Shown here: one piece after another, positions 17,001-25,409 of the stretch
How the letters are laid out: the number at the start of each line of letters is the position of its first letter
Position numbering within the stretch: the first letter of the stretch is position 1
Assembly: GCF_002931235.1 (NCBI RefSeq)
Contig: NZ_PSTT01000071.1
Coordinates: forward strand, 1-64,000
DNA length: 64,000 bases
Direction: 5' to 3'
DNA from: Subtercola sp. Z020
GTDB lineage: Bacteria > Actinomycetota > Actinomycetes > Actinomycetales > Microbacteriaceae
Position numbers and translations under genes: made by a program
Notes under the pieces: model-generated
What the model was told of the DNA's origin: nothing
Seen by the model: only the letters and a program-made list of their open reading frames with translations
Databases searched by the model: none

Positions 17001-18185
17001 GAGGCCGCGCGGTTCACCCCCGGCCTCGTGGTTCGGGGTATCTCTGCGACGCAGGCGAAGAGCAGGCAGACCGTGCTGCAGGCGGCCGCGGGAGCCGATG
17101 TCGTCGTGACGAGCTACACCCTCTTCCGTCTCGACGCCTCGGCGTACCGGGCGGTCACCTGGTCGGGCCTGATGCTCGACGAGGCGCAGTTCGTCAAGAA
17201 CCACACGTCGAAGCTGCACGAGTGCGCGAAGGAGCTTGACGCTCCCTTCAAGCTCGCGATCACCGGCACGCCGCTTGAGAACAACCTGATGGAGCTCTGG
17301 TCGCTCTTCGACATCGTCGCGCCGGGCCTGTTCCCGTCGGCCAACCGCTTCGCGGAGGGCTACGTTCGGCCGATCGAACGGATGCTGGACGACACCCTGC
17401 TGCCGAAGCTCCGCCGACGCATCCGCCCCCTCATGATGCGGCGTACCAAAGAGTTGGTGGCGCCGGAACTCCCGGCGAAACAGGAGCAGGTGCTGCAGAT
17501 CGCGCTCTCGCCCGAGCACCGGAAGCTCTACGACGCGTTCTTCCAGAAGGAACGGCAGAAGCTCCTCGGGCTGGTCGACGATCTCGACCGCAATCGGTTC
17601 ATCGTCTTTCGTTCGCTCACCCTGTTGCGCATGCTCAGCCTCGACGCGTCGCTCATCGACGAGAAGTACAGCTCCATCCCGTCGAGCAAGCTCGATGCCC
17701 TGCTCGTCCACCTCGACGACGTGGTCGCCGAGGGCCATCGGGCCCTGATCTTCAGCCAATTCACGTCCTTCCTGGGCTTGGCCGCTGCGCGGCTCTCGGC
17801 GAAGGGCATTCCCTTCGAGTATCTGGATGGGTCGACACGCAACCGCGGGAAGGTGATCGACTCGTTCAAGACCGGCACCGCACCCGTCTTCCTGATCAGC
17901 CTGAAAGCCGGTGGATTCGGGCTGAACCTCACGGAGGCCGACTACGTCTTCATGCTCGACCCCTGGTGGAACCCGGCCTCAGAATCTCAGGCGATCGACC
18001 GCACCCATCGCATCGGCCAGACCAAGAGCGTCAACGTCTACCGGATGGTCGCCCTCGACACGATCGAAGAGAAGGTGATGGCGCTGAAGGAGCAGAAGGC
18101 GAAGCTCTTCGACGCCGTCATGGACGACGACGCCGTCTTCAGCACTGCCCTGACGGCAGACGACATCCGCGGCCTGTTGGAGTAA
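14094..18185 (+). CDS. SWIM zinc-finger SNF2-family helicase/ATPase
   Basis: This 1363-aa protein is a double-stranded DNA translocase of the SNF2/RapA superfamily. An N-terminal SWIM finger (CSC...CKH, about 138-153) is followed by roughly 200 residues of Ala/Gly-rich, poorly ordered sequence. The helicase core near the C-terminus has DDMGLGKT (about 927-934), DEAQ (about 1028), GTPLENN and, in the second RecA lobe, GGFGLNLTEADYV and HRIGQTKSVNVYRMV (about 1305). Such proteins are thought to act in transcription recycling or repair; the substrate is unknown. It starts at ATG 14094 directly after GGGGAG. No linked methylase or defence genes are present. Confidence 0.88.
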   Translation: MPTVAFPLVDAADIVRLVGRAAYDRGRDSVRSESVLDLRWKPDTVAGSENPTTSVGAGGRGVSVEIRDGAGGARSEAGDDDDSAGVGTARAGAAGADAAVSSSAGALTSQVSGSSVVPYFCRVRLTRMANGYWLPLSSTCSCPVASNCKHVAASLLSSNQAHLRELGRSGGGAFAAPRAHLSAEAGPGGGVRLRALEGDEGGTPHGSSAQVGSAHRPADNTAPATASSAVEDRSRARDGQAGAAAGLGAGLGATGSTGTGAAGGTAWVDPGTGTVFGDAEALTESETEAAAARAWDRGTEWYPSAPATIIQKPAEDDDWRAIVGAAAGQDGAASRSAATADAASGAGGRRARREPKLPTHMGLQFEVREFVPRSREAWRGPASRPAQVPKARDDTLALPPRRLGVRPVIRSDSGSYIKANVTWSSFAHQVNRLNLDPEHLRWFAQFAAVHRATRELYTGHDTDWLYLDEFSSPLLWHLLDEAARLGIPLLGTKKIAVITRGTAAEVRLDATRSGNGDGDLQLSAVAVVDGAAFERGSAGAIGSHGLYAFDLAPSLRVTFAPVEGGLTDQTLALLERRSDIVVPESEVTEFFDEFLPRLRLAVHVDSPDASVELPEVVPPVLVLSARFRAKSVLSLGWTWEYRAGARTVRLPLYADGQLEEASLAEAGDAEPAAESSARDGSLPRDTATEHGTLARVAEVLADEPDGASIEALDAFGGLDAHTREPLNPSLALQGYDAALFTDKMLPRLERLAGVRVDVAGTRPDYRELSGEPELTFTTVESDKRDWFDLGVVVNVGGYKVPFGPLFKALAKGQKKLLMVDKTYLTLDHPVFDRLRELLDEASTLDEWETGVRINRYQSSLWSEFEQLAEDTVQAEAWQTAVAGLNELNGIPRPEVPDGVRATLRPYQLEGYQWLAFLEEQGLGGVLADDMGLGKTLQTLAMLANARKRAPDAAPFLVVAPTSVVPNWITEAARFTPGLVVRGISATQAKSRQTVLQAAAGADVVVTSYTLFRLDASAYRAVTWSGLMLDEAQFVKNHTSKLHECAKELDAPFKLAITGTPLENNLMELWSLFDIVAPGLFPSANRFAEGYVRPIERMLDDTLLPKLRRRIRPLMMRRTKELVAPELPAKQEQVLQIALSPEHRKLYDAFFQKERQKLLGLVDDLDRNRFIVFRSLTLLRMLSLDASLIDEKYSSIPSSKLDALLVHLDDVVAEGHRALIFSQFTSFLGLAAARLSAKGIPFEYLDGSTRNRGKVIDSFKTGTAPVFLISLKAGGFGLNLTEADYVFMLDPWWNPASESQAIDRTHRIGQTKSVNVYRMVALDTIEEKVMALKEQKAKLFDAVMDDDAVFSTALTADDIRGLLE

Positions 18186-18269
18186 CGACCGCTGCCGGCC
18201 CGCCGCCGCCCAGCGCCCCGGTCACCCGTTGTCGCCTGGCCGCTCACCCATCGCCTCCTGCCCGCTTCT

Positions 18270-19586
18270 TCAGAATCCGCAGGCCTCGTGCCAGTACCAG
18301 CACCCGGTGCTGCCGGGCGCCGGCTCGACCGTGATGGTGACGCTCCGGCTGGTGGCGCCCACGGCGTTCGTCGCCGTGACCGCGAAGGTGAAGGCGCCGA
18401 CCGTGGTCGGGGTGCCGGAGAGTGCGCCGGTTGCGGGGTCCATCGTCAGGCCCGGCGGCAGGGATCCGATCACCGCAAAGGCCATCGGGTCGAGGCCGGT
18501 GACGGCGAGCGCGGCTGAGTACGCCTCTCCGACTCGGGCGTCGGCGGCGCCGGTCGAGGCGCTCGCCGGCGAGAGCCCGAAGCGACTGACCGTGCTCGAA
18601 AGCGCATTCGCGGTGTAGAGCTGGCCGGTCGCGCTGACCGCGGCCGCCTCCGGCGTCTCGTCGCTCGAGAGCTGGGCCACGACCGGTGTGAAGCGCCCGC
18701 CGGGCTCGAACATCGCGAAGGAGGCCGTGCCGAGGTTGGTGACGAAGACGTCGCCCCGCGCGTCAGCCGTCACGTTGTACGGGTAGGAGTCCGGCGGCAT
18801 CAGGGTGGTGGTCGCGGCAGCGGACCCCGCCGGGAGCAAGAGGTTCACTCCGCTCACGGTGTTGTCGCCCGAGTTGGCCGTGTAGAGCATTCCGTGGCCG
18901 TCGGCGACGATCGAGATCGGCATCGCCCCCGAGCCCAGCTCAGCGTAGCGGAGGGCGACCGACGCGGTTCCCGCTCCGTCGAAGTCGATGCGCGACACCG
19001 TGCTGTCTGCGGCGTTCGCCGTGTACACCGAACCGGAGAAGTCGCTCGTGATGTCGACCGGGCCCGAACCTGTGGCGAGCGGATAGCGCGCCACCACGTC
19101 ACCGGTAGGCGCGATGCGCACGACCGCCTCGGGCGAGTGCGTCACCACGAAGACGGTACCGAACACGTCGACGGTCACCGACTGGGGCAGCTGGCCGTCG
19201 AGTTGCGTACCGAGGTGGCTCGAAAAGGCCGCATCGATGTCTCCCGTGCGGTCGTCGATGCGCCACACCGTGCTGCTGAGGTAGCTGGAGACGTAGAGCC
19301 CGCCGTGCCTGTCGCTGGCGAGCGCGTTGGGTTGCGAGAACGAGGGCAGCTCGGCGTGGAAGATCGCGTCGAAGGTGCCGTCGGGATGGAGCTTCGAGAT
19401 CGACTCGTTGCCGGTGTTCAGGGTGAAGATGTCACCCGACGCATCGACCAGGATGTGTGACGGCTCGGAGCCCGCCGCCAGCTCGGCGAAGGGATTCGTG
19501 ACGTCAGGCGCGGCAGATGCGGTGGCGACGCCGCCGAGCATCAGGGTGGCGAACAGGGGGAGAAAAGCGAGGGTGCGGAGATTCAT
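18270..19586 (-). CDS. Secreted NHL/SMP-30-like beta-propeller protein with Ig-like domain
   Basis: This 438-aa protein starts with a signal peptide (about residues 1-26, ending ASA-AP). Repeated blades follow, with phrases such as ILVDASGDIFTLNTGNESIS and VTADARGDVFVTNLG, typical of NHL or Vgb-like propellers. A C-terminal putative-Ig domain has LPPGLTMDPATGALSGTPTT. It should be exported; ligand or partner is unknown, and no sortase signal or membrane anchor is seen. It is convergent with the helicase gene and alone in its transcription unit. Confidence 0.75.
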   Translation of the reverse strand: MNLRTLAFLPLFATLMLGGVATASAAPDVTNPFAELAAGSEPSHILVDASGDIFTLNTGNESISKLHPDGTFDAIFHAELPSFSQPNALASDRHGGLYVSSYLSSTVWRIDDRTGDIDAAFSSHLGTQLDGQLPQSVTVDVFGTVFVVTHSPEAVVRIAPTGDVVARYPLATGSGPVDITSDFSGSVYTANAADSTVSRIDFDGAGTASVALRYAELGSGAMPISIVADGHGMLYTANSGDNTVSGVNLLLPAGSAAATTTLMPPDSYPYNVTADARGDVFVTNLGTASFAMFEPGGRFTPVVAQLSSDETPEAAAVSATGQLYTANALSSTVSRFGLSPASASTGAADARVGEAYSAALAVTGLDPMAFAVIGSLPPGLTMDPATGALSGTPTTVGAFTFAVTATNAVGATSRSVTITVEPAPGSTGCWYWHEACGF

Positions 19587-19593
19587 GGAACTG

Positions 19594-19599
19594 ACAATA
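19594..19599 (-). promoter_or_regulatory. -10 box of the propeller protein gene (leaderless)
   Basis: TATTGT on the - strand ends 7 nt before the ATG at 19586. Confidence 0.5.
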
Positions 19600-19694
19600 G
19601 CTCAGTAAAACGCTCCGTGCCCGCTGTGGAAAAGCCGAGCATCCAGAGCCGCCTGTGAAGGAGGGGACGAACGACCGAACTCGACGAGACGCGG

Positions 19695-21131
19695 CTAGAG
19701 AACGATGTGCATCGCGCGCGCCGCGTCGGTGATCGACCCCGTCAGCGACGGATACACGGTGAACGCCCGCGACACCTGGTCTACCGTGAGGCGGTGCTCG
19801 ACAGCGAGCGCGATCGGGAAGATCAGCTCCGAGGCCTTCGGCGCAACGATGACCCCACCGATGACGGTGCCCGATCCGGTGCGCGCGAAGAGCTTCACGA
19901 AACCGTCCTTGATGCCCATCATCTTGGCGCGCGGGTTCTCAGACAGCGGCAGTTTGTAGATATCGCCCTGCGCGATGCCCTCCTCGATCTGCCGCTGCGT
20001 CCACCCGACGGTCGCGATCTCGGGCTGCGTGAAGATGTTCGAGGCGACATTGCGGATCTCGGTGGGATTCACCGCGTCCCCCATCGCGTGGAACATCGCC
20101 GTACGCCCCTGCATCGAGGCGACGGATGCCAGCGGCAGGAAGGTCGTGCAGTCTCCGGCCGCGTAGATGCTCGGCACGCTGGTGCGCGCGACCCGGTTGA
20201 CGCGGATGTGACCGCTCTCTGTGAGCTGCACGCCCGCTTCTTCGAGCCCGATTCCGGCCGTGTTCGGAACCGCGCCGACCGCCATGAGGCAGTGCGACCC
20301 CTCGACCGTTCGACCGTCGGAGAGCGTCGCGACGACGCCGTTCTCCGTGCGCACCACGGAGTCGGCGCGCGACTTCGAGAGCACGGTCATCCCGTTTCGG
20401 CGGAAGACGTTCTCGATCACGGCCGCCGCGTCGGCGTCTTCACCGGGCAACACCTGGTCGCGGCTCGAGATGAGCGTGACCTTCGAGCCGAGGGCCGTGT
20501 ACGCCGAGGCGAATTCGGCGCCGGTGACGCCCGAGCCGACCACGATGAGGTGTTCGGGGATGGCCTGCAGATTGTAGAGCTGCGTCCAGGTGAAGATGCG
20601 TTCGCCGTCGGGAACGGCGCTGGCAAGGACGCGGGGGCTCGCTCCCACCGAGATGACGGTGGTGTCGCCTTCGATGCGGTCGAAGTCGATTGCGCCCGCA
20701 CCGCGGCCGGTCGAGACGATCACCGCGTCGGGGCCGTCGAGACGCCCCTCGCCCTGAACGATCTTGACGCCCGAGCGGATGAGCGTCGACTTCATGTCTT
20801 CGGACTGCTGGCGCGCGAGCCCGAGCAGCCGCTTGTTGACGGCGGCGATGTTGACCGCGACCTCGGGTCGGATCGGCCTGCCCGTCTCGGTGCGGCTGAA
20901 GAACTGTACGCCGAGGTCGGCGGCGTCGCCGATGGCGCTGGCGGCCTCTGCCGTCGCGATCAGCGTCTTCGAGGGAACGACATCGGTGAGCACGGCCGAT
21001 CCGCCGACTCCGACGCGCTCGACGAGCGTGACTTCACCGCCGAGCTGAGCGCCGGCGATTGCTGCTTCGTACCCGCCGGGGCCTCCGCCAAGAACGGTGA
21101 TTCTCTGCTTGCGCTCGAATTCATAGGCCAT
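19695..21131 (-). CDS. lpdA: NAD(P)H-quinone dehydrogenase, LpdA type
   Basis: This 478-aa flavoprotein has the dihydrolipoamide dehydrogenase fold: FAD motif GGGPGG at 15-20, a second dinucleotide motif near GSGVTGAEFASAY and the dimerisation domain at the C-terminus. The redox-active CxxxxC pair is absent; the segment reads VGGSAVLTDVVPSKTL (42-57). This is the hallmark of the mycobacterial LpdA (Rv3303c) group, which reduces quinones rather than lipoamide. GGGGAAG lies 9 nt before the ATG. It is divergent from the purine nucleoside phosphorylase gene. Confidence 0.85.
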   Translation of the reverse strand: MAYEFERKQRITVLGGGPGGYEAAIAGAQLGGEVTLVERVGVGGSAVLTDVVPSKTLIATAEAASAIGDAADLGVQFFSRTETGRPIRPEVAVNIAAVNKRLLGLARQQSEDMKSTLIRSGVKIVQGEGRLDGPDAVIVSTGRGAGAIDFDRIEGDTTVISVGASPRVLASAVPDGERIFTWTQLYNLQAIPEHLIVVGSGVTGAEFASAYTALGSKVTLISSRDQVLPGEDADAAAVIENVFRRNGMTVLSKSRADSVVRTENGVVATLSDGRTVEGSHCLMAVGAVPNTAGIGLEEAGVQLTESGHIRVNRVARTSVPSIYAAGDCTTFLPLASVASMQGRTAMFHAMGDAVNPTEIRNVASNIFTQPEIATVGWTQRQIEEGIAQGDIYKLPLSENPRAKMMGIKDGFVKLFARTGSGTVIGGVIVAPKASELIFPIALAVEHRLTVDQVSRAFTVYPSLTGSITDAARAMHIVL

Positions 21132-21214
21132 ACGTCTATTCTTCCCCAGGCGCGTATTCCCGACAAACTCTCCACAGGTTCCCGCTCGGTCGGGATGATG
21201 GCGATCGGGTTAAC

Positions 21215-21220
21215 TACAGT
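21215..21220 (+). promoter_or_regulatory. -10 box of the PNP operon (leaderless)
   Basis: TACAGT ends 6 nt before the ATG at 21227, in the gap divergent to lpdA. Confidence 0.55.
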
Positions 21221-21226
21221 AAAGGC

Positions 21227-22063
21227 ATGTCATCTGCAGCAGCCCAGAATCCCCTCGACCAGCCCGACCTCAGCCCCTTCGAGATCGCCCGCGAAGCCGC
21301 CGGCCAGATCGCCGAGAAGAGCGGTATCGCCCAGCACGACATCGCCCTCACGCTCGGCAGCGGCTGGGCCAAGGCGGCCGATCTCATCGGTGAGACGGTC
21401 GCCACCATTCCCGCCACCGAGATCGTCGGGTTCAGTGCGCCGGCGGTCGTCGGGCACGTGGGGTCGCTCCGATCGGTGCGCCTGCCGAACGGCAAGCACG
21501 CACTGGTGATCGGCGCGCGAACCCACTACTACGAGAACCACGGGGTGCGCCGGGTCGTGCACAGCGTGCGCACGGCCGCGGCCGCGGGCGCGAAGGTGAT
21601 GATTCTGACCAACGGCGCCGGCGGCATCCGGGAGACGTGGAAGCCGGGGAGCCCTGTGCTGATCAGCGACCACATCAACCTGACCGCAGACTCGCCGCTC
21701 GAAGGTGCGACCTTCATCGATCTGACCGACCTCTATTCGAAGCGCCTGCGCGACATCGCGCGGGGGGTGGATGCTGGGCTCGACGAAGGCGTCTACGTGC
21801 AGTTCCGCGGGCCGCACTACGAGACCCCGGCCGAGGTTCAGATGGCGAAGACGATCGGCGGGCACATCGTGGGTATGTCCACCGCGCTGGAGGCGATCGC
21901 CGCCCGTGAAGCAGGCATGGAGGTGCTCGGGATGTCGCTGATCACCAACCTCGCCGCCGGAATCCAGAAGACCCCGCTCTCGCACAAAGAGGTGCTCGAA
22001 GCAGGCCAGCAGGCCGAGCCGGTCATCAGCGCGCTGCTCGCACGCATCGTGGCGGCCCTGTGA
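21227..22063 (+). CDS. punA: Purine-nucleoside phosphorylase (trimeric type)
   Basis: This 278-aa enzyme cleaves inosine and guanosine nucleosides with phosphate to the base and (deoxy)ribose 1-phosphate. GSGW at 44-47 is the phosphate loop. NGAGGIRETWKPGSPVLISDH, GPHYETPAEVQM and ITNLAAG with its base-contacting Asn follow the PNP family 2 pattern. It heads an operon whose next gene, overlapping by 4 nt, is a sugar-phosphate mutase that could use the sugar product. Confidence 0.93.
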   Translation: MSSAAAQNPLDQPDLSPFEIAREAAGQIAEKSGIAQHDIALTLGSGWAKAADLIGETVATIPATEIVGFSAPAVVGHVGSLRSVRLPNGKHALVIGARTHYYENHGVRRVVHSVRTAAAAGAKVMILTNGAGGIRETWKPGSPVLISDHINLTADSPLEGATFIDLTDLYSKRLRDIARGVDAGLDEGVYVQFRGPHYETPAEVQMAKTIGGHIVGMSTALEAIAAREAGMEVLGMSLITNLAAGIQKTPLSHKEVLEAGQQAEPVISALLARIVAAL

Positions 22064-23793
22064 GCGAGCGGGGCGAGCTCGCGACGGCCGCGCACGAGTG
22101 GATCGCCCAAGATCCCGACGAAGAGACCCGGGCAGAGCTGACCGCCCTGGTGGCCGGGGCGGAGGGCGGCGACGAACGAGCGGTCACCGAACTCGCCGAC
22201 CGCTTCAGCACGAGGCTGACGTTCGGCACGGCCGGGCTCCGCGGCGCCATCGCTGCGGGCCCGAACCGCATGAACCGCGTGCTCGTCGCGCAGGCTGCCC
22301 GAGGGCTCGCCGACTTCCTGCTCGAACGCGCCGCGCCCGGCGAGGTGCCCTCGGTGGTCATCGGGTACGACGGCCGCAAGAACTCGGAGATCTTCGCCCG
22401 GGACTCGGCCGAGCTGATCGCCGGGGCCGGGCTTCGCGCCGTGCTCCTCCCCCGCCTGCTGCCGACGCCGGTGCTGGCGTTCGCGGTGCGACACCTCGAC
22501 GTGAGCGCCGGGGTGATGGTCACGGCCTCCCACAACCCGCCGAACGACAACGGGTACAAGGTCTACCTGGGCGGGGCCGATCAGGGGTCGCAGATCATCT
22601 CACCCGTCGACGAGCAGATCGAGGCGCACATCGTGCGGGTGGCATCGGCCGGTCCGATCACCGATCTGCCGCGATCGAGCGGATACGAAACGGCGCCCGA
22701 GTCGGTGTTCGAGGCGTATGTGCACGAGACGGCGGCGGTGAGCTGGCTCCCGGCAGCGGAGATCGGCGCGCAGCCACGGGTCGTCTACACGGCGATGCAC
22801 GGTGTGGGCTGGGAGACGTTCTCGCGCGTACTCGGGGCCGCAGGCTTCATCGAGCCCGACGTCGTCGAAGCCCAGATACGACCGGATGCCCGCTTCCCCA
22901 CCGTCGCGTTCCCGAACCCCGAGGAGCCCGGGGCACTCGACCTCTCCTACGCGGCAGCCCGCTCGGGCGGGGCGCAGCTGATCATCGCGAACGACCCCGA
23001 TGCTGATCGCCTGGCCATCGCCGTGCCCGACGCGACGAGCGAGTCGGGCTTCCGGCGGCTGAGCGGCAACGAGGTGGGGGCGCTGCTCGGTTGGCGGGCT
23101 GCTGAGGCGCACGCTGCCTCAATGCGGGCCGGCGCTGCGGCTGGTGCTGGCTCAGCTACTCCCCGACCGATGCTCGCCTGCTCCGTCGTCTCCTCCCCTG
23201 CCCTGGCGGCGGTTGCCGCGTCGTACGGGCTCGGTTTTCAGGAGACCCTCACCGGCTTCAAGTGGGTCTCCCGGGTGCCCGGCCTGCTCTTCGGCTACGA
23301 AGAGGCGCTCGGCTACCTCGTGAACCCGCAGACGCTTCGCGACAAAGACGGCATCTCGGCCGCCGTCACACTGCTCGCCCTCGCGAGCGAACTGGCGGTC
23401 GACGGCTTCACTCTCGACGACCAGCTCGACCGGTTCAGCGAGAAGTTTGGCCACTTCGGCTCGGCGCAGATCTCCGTGCGCGTGACCGACCTGAGCCTCA
23501 TCGAGTCCGCGATGAAGCGGCTTCGCGCGCAGCCTCCGACGCGCATCGGCGGGGTGAGCGTCGCCTCCATCGACGATCTGGCCCTCGGCTCGGCCGACCT
23601 GCCGCCGAGCGACATCCTCCGCATCCGGTTGGCCGACGGGTCGCGCATCATGGTGCGCCCGAGCGGAACCGAGCCGAAGCTCAAGGTCTACATCGACGTG
23701 TCGAGCACGACGGGCAAGCTGGAGAAGCGCAAGAAGTTCGTCGCCCAGCGCCTCGCCGAGCTGGAGACCGGGATGCGCGAGCTGGTGTCGTGA
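22060..23793 (+). CDS. pmmB: Phospho-sugar mutase, likely phosphopentomutase (PGM2/PmmB-like)
   Basis: This 577-aa alpha-D-phosphohexomutase has active-site Ser157 in TASHNPPNDNGYK, the metal loop DPDADR at 312-317, the sugar loop GYEEALGYL near 417 and the phosphate loop RPSGTEPKLK near 533. The family name suggests phosphomannomutase, but PGM2-type members isomerise ribose 1-phosphate to ribose 5-phosphate. GTGA coupling to the nucleoside phosphorylase, and the absence of deoB in this window, favour that role here. It overlaps the regulator downstream by 4 nt. Confidence 0.85.
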   Translation: MSERGELATAAHEWIAQDPDEETRAELTALVAGAEGGDERAVTELADRFSTRLTFGTAGLRGAIAAGPNRMNRVLVAQAARGLADFLLERAAPGEVPSVVIGYDGRKNSEIFARDSAELIAGAGLRAVLLPRLLPTPVLAFAVRHLDVSAGVMVTASHNPPNDNGYKVYLGGADQGSQIISPVDEQIEAHIVRVASAGPITDLPRSSGYETAPESVFEAYVHETAAVSWLPAAEIGAQPRVVYTAMHGVGWETFSRVLGAAGFIEPDVVEAQIRPDARFPTVAFPNPEEPGALDLSYAAARSGGAQLIIANDPDADRLAIAVPDATSESGFRRLSGNEVGALLGWRAAEAHAASMRAGAAAGAGSATPRPMLACSVVSSPALAAVAASYGLGFQETLTGFKWVSRVPGLLFGYEEALGYLVNPQTLRDKDGISAAVTLLALASELAVDGFTLDDQLDRFSEKFGHFGSAQISVRVTDLSLIESAMKRLRAQPPTRIGGVSVASIDDLALGSADLPPSDILRIRLADGSRIMVRPSGTEPKLKVYIDVSSTTGKLEKRKKFVAQRLAELETGMRELVS

Positions 23794-24620
23794 GCGAAGG
23801 CACGGCGACGTCGCCCGCCGACAACGCGCTCCCGGGCCCGAGCAGCGGGTTCGTGCAGTCGCTCGCCCGGGGGCTGAGCGTCATCAGGGTCTTCGGCAAA
23901 GACCAGTCGCGCATGACGCTCAGCGACATCGCCCGGGCGACAGGCCTGACGCGCGCCACAACCAGACGGTTCCTGATGACGCTGATCGAACTCGGCTACG
24001 TGCGAAGCGACGGGCGGGACTTCGCCCTCACCGCGAAGGTGTTGGAGCTCGGCTTCAGCTACCTTTCGGGCATCACCCTGCCCGAGGTCGCGCAGCCGCA
24101 CCTCGAAGAGCTCTCGCACAGCATCGGCGAGGCGACATCGGCGGCCATCCTCGACGGCTCCGACATCGTGTACGTGGTGCGGGTTCCAACGCACCGCATC
24201 ATGTCGGTCGGCATCAACCTCGGCACACGACTGCCCGCCTACGCGACATCCATGGGGCGCGTTCTGCTCGCCGGTCTCGAGCCCGACGTGCTCGCCGACT
24301 ACCTGCACGACGTGAAGCTGCAGGCGCTGACCGAGCGAACGGTGCACTCTGAGAGCGCCCTCCTCGCCGAGCTGGAGCGGGTGCGCGTCGATGGGTGGAC
24401 GATCGTCGACCAGGAGCTGGAGCCGGGCCTCCGCTCGATCGCCGCACCGCTCCGCAATGCTGCCGGTTCGGTGATCGCCGCCATCAACGTGTCGACGGCC
24501 GCCTCGACCACCTCGAACGAAGCCGTGCGTGAGAAGTACCTGCCCGCACTCGAAGCGGCGGCCGCGGCGATCTCCGCCGACCTGGCCCTCGCGGAACGCG
24601 CCGAACACTCGGGGCTCTGA
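23790..24620 (+). CDS. IclR-family transcriptional regulator (PcaU/PcaR-like)
   Basis: This 276-aa regulator has a winged helix-turn-helix near residues 25-80 (MTLSDIARATGLTRATTRRF) and an IclR effector domain with YVVRVP, ATSMGRVLLA and a C-terminal INVST strand. The subtype resembles regulators of aromatic catabolism, but its GTGA overlap with the mutase gene makes it the third member of the nucleoside phosphorylase operon. It may sense a nucleoside or pentose phosphate; that is inference from position only. Confidence 0.85.
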   Translation: MSEGTATSPADNALPGPSSGFVQSLARGLSVIRVFGKDQSRMTLSDIARATGLTRATTRRFLMTLIELGYVRSDGRDFALTAKVLELGFSYLSGITLPEVAQPHLEELSHSIGEATSAAILDGSDIVYVVRVPTHRIMSVGINLGTRLPAYATSMGRVLLAGLEPDVLADYLHDVKLQALTERTVHSESALLAELERVRVDGWTIVDQELEPGLRSIAAPLRNAAGSVIAAINVSTAASTTSNEAVREKYLPALEAAAAAISADLALAERAEHSGL

Positions 24621-24644
24621 GCCCGGCCCCGCGCGGCGCTGCGC

Positions 24645-24917
24645 TCAGCCCAGCGCGACCTCGAGCTTCGCCGTCAGCTCGTCGACGTCGAAGTAGTTCT
24701 GCACCACGATCACGTCGGCATTCGTCTTGCCGAGTCGCTCGACGAACTCCGGCGACGTCAGAATCACCTGCGCATCCGCCGCGGCGACCGCCACGCTCTG
24801 GATGTCCGTCGCCGTCACCTCGGCCTCGATGTCGAGACGCGCCAGCGCGCGCTCGGCGTTCACCTTCAGGATGCCCGAGGTTCCGACACCCGCGCCGCAG
24901 ATGGCCACGATCTTCAT
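24645..24917 (-). CDS. PTS system IIB component (ascorbate/UlaB-like)
   Basis: This 90-aa protein matches small PTS IIB proteins that take a phosphate from IIA on a cysteine and pass it to sugar. MKIVAICGAGVGTSGILK contains the phospho-acceptor Cys7 and the P-loop-like GAGVGTS. The ATG at 24917 is chosen over the longer frame because GGAG lies 6 nt upstream. The gene is 45 nt after the IIA gene. No IIC membrane component is present anywhere in the window. Confidence 0.85.
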   Translation of the reverse strand: MKIVAICGAGVGTSGILKVNAERALARLDIEAEVTATDIQSVAVAAADAQVILTSPEFVERLGKTNADVIVVQNYFDVDELTAKLEVALG

Positions 24918-24962
24918 TTCACACTCCGAGAGACTTCGCCCACGAGCGACGATACTCCGCAT

Positions 24963-25403
24963 TCACGCTGACACATCGAAGACCGCCCGCACCTCGGCCA
25001 CCGACCGTGCGGTCGCCAGCCGGTCGATCGCCGTCGCGTCGTTGAACACGTTCGCCAGCTCTGCGACCCCGCTGACGTGGTCATCGGCGTTCGTCACGGC
25101 CAATCCGATGACGACCGACACCGGGTCGTTGTAGGGATGCCCGAATACCACCGGTTCCGCCAGCGTCACCACCGACATCCCCGACTCCCGCACATCGGGC
25201 CCCGGCCGCGCATGCGCCAGGGCGAGACCCGGAGCGATCACGATGTAGGCGCCGAACTCCTCGACCATCGCGATCATCCGTTCGCCGTACGATGCCTCCG
25301 CCACCCCGGCCGCCTCGAGCGCCGCGGCCGAGAGCAGCACGGCCGCGCGCCAGTCGTCAGCGGTCTGGCCGAGGAGGATCCCCGCGTCTGAGAGGGCGAG
25401 CAT
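24963..25403 (-). CDS. PTS system IIA component (fructose/mannitol-type EIIA)
   Basis: This 146-aa protein is an EIIA-2-type phosphocarrier. The likely phospho-histidine lies in LALAHARPGPDVRESGMSVV (about residue 64), and FGHPYNDPVSVVIGLA is typical of the family. It begins 6 nt after the adenosine deaminase stop, so the two are co-transcribed and probably coupled. Without a IIC gene it either serves a transporter encoded elsewhere or has a regulatory role. Confidence 0.85.
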   Translation of the reverse strand: MLALSDAGILLGQTADDWRAAVLLSAAALEAAGVAEASYGERMIAMVEEFGAYIVIAPGLALAHARPGPDVRESGMSVVTLAEPVVFGHPYNDPVSVVIGLAVTNADDHVSGVAELANVFNDATAIDRLATARSVAEVRAVFDVSA

Positions 25404-25409
25404 CCCGGT

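Noticed and set aside
14094-18185. The SNF2 helicase as part of a phage-defence island
   Set aside because: Neighbours are a biotin carboxylase, an exported propeller protein and LpdA; no nuclease, methylase or other defence gene is near.
19695-21131. Missing redox cysteines in the dihydrolipoamide dehydrogenase-like protein as a sign of inactivation
   Set aside because: LpdA-type quinone dehydrogenases naturally lack this pair, and the rest of the protein is intact.
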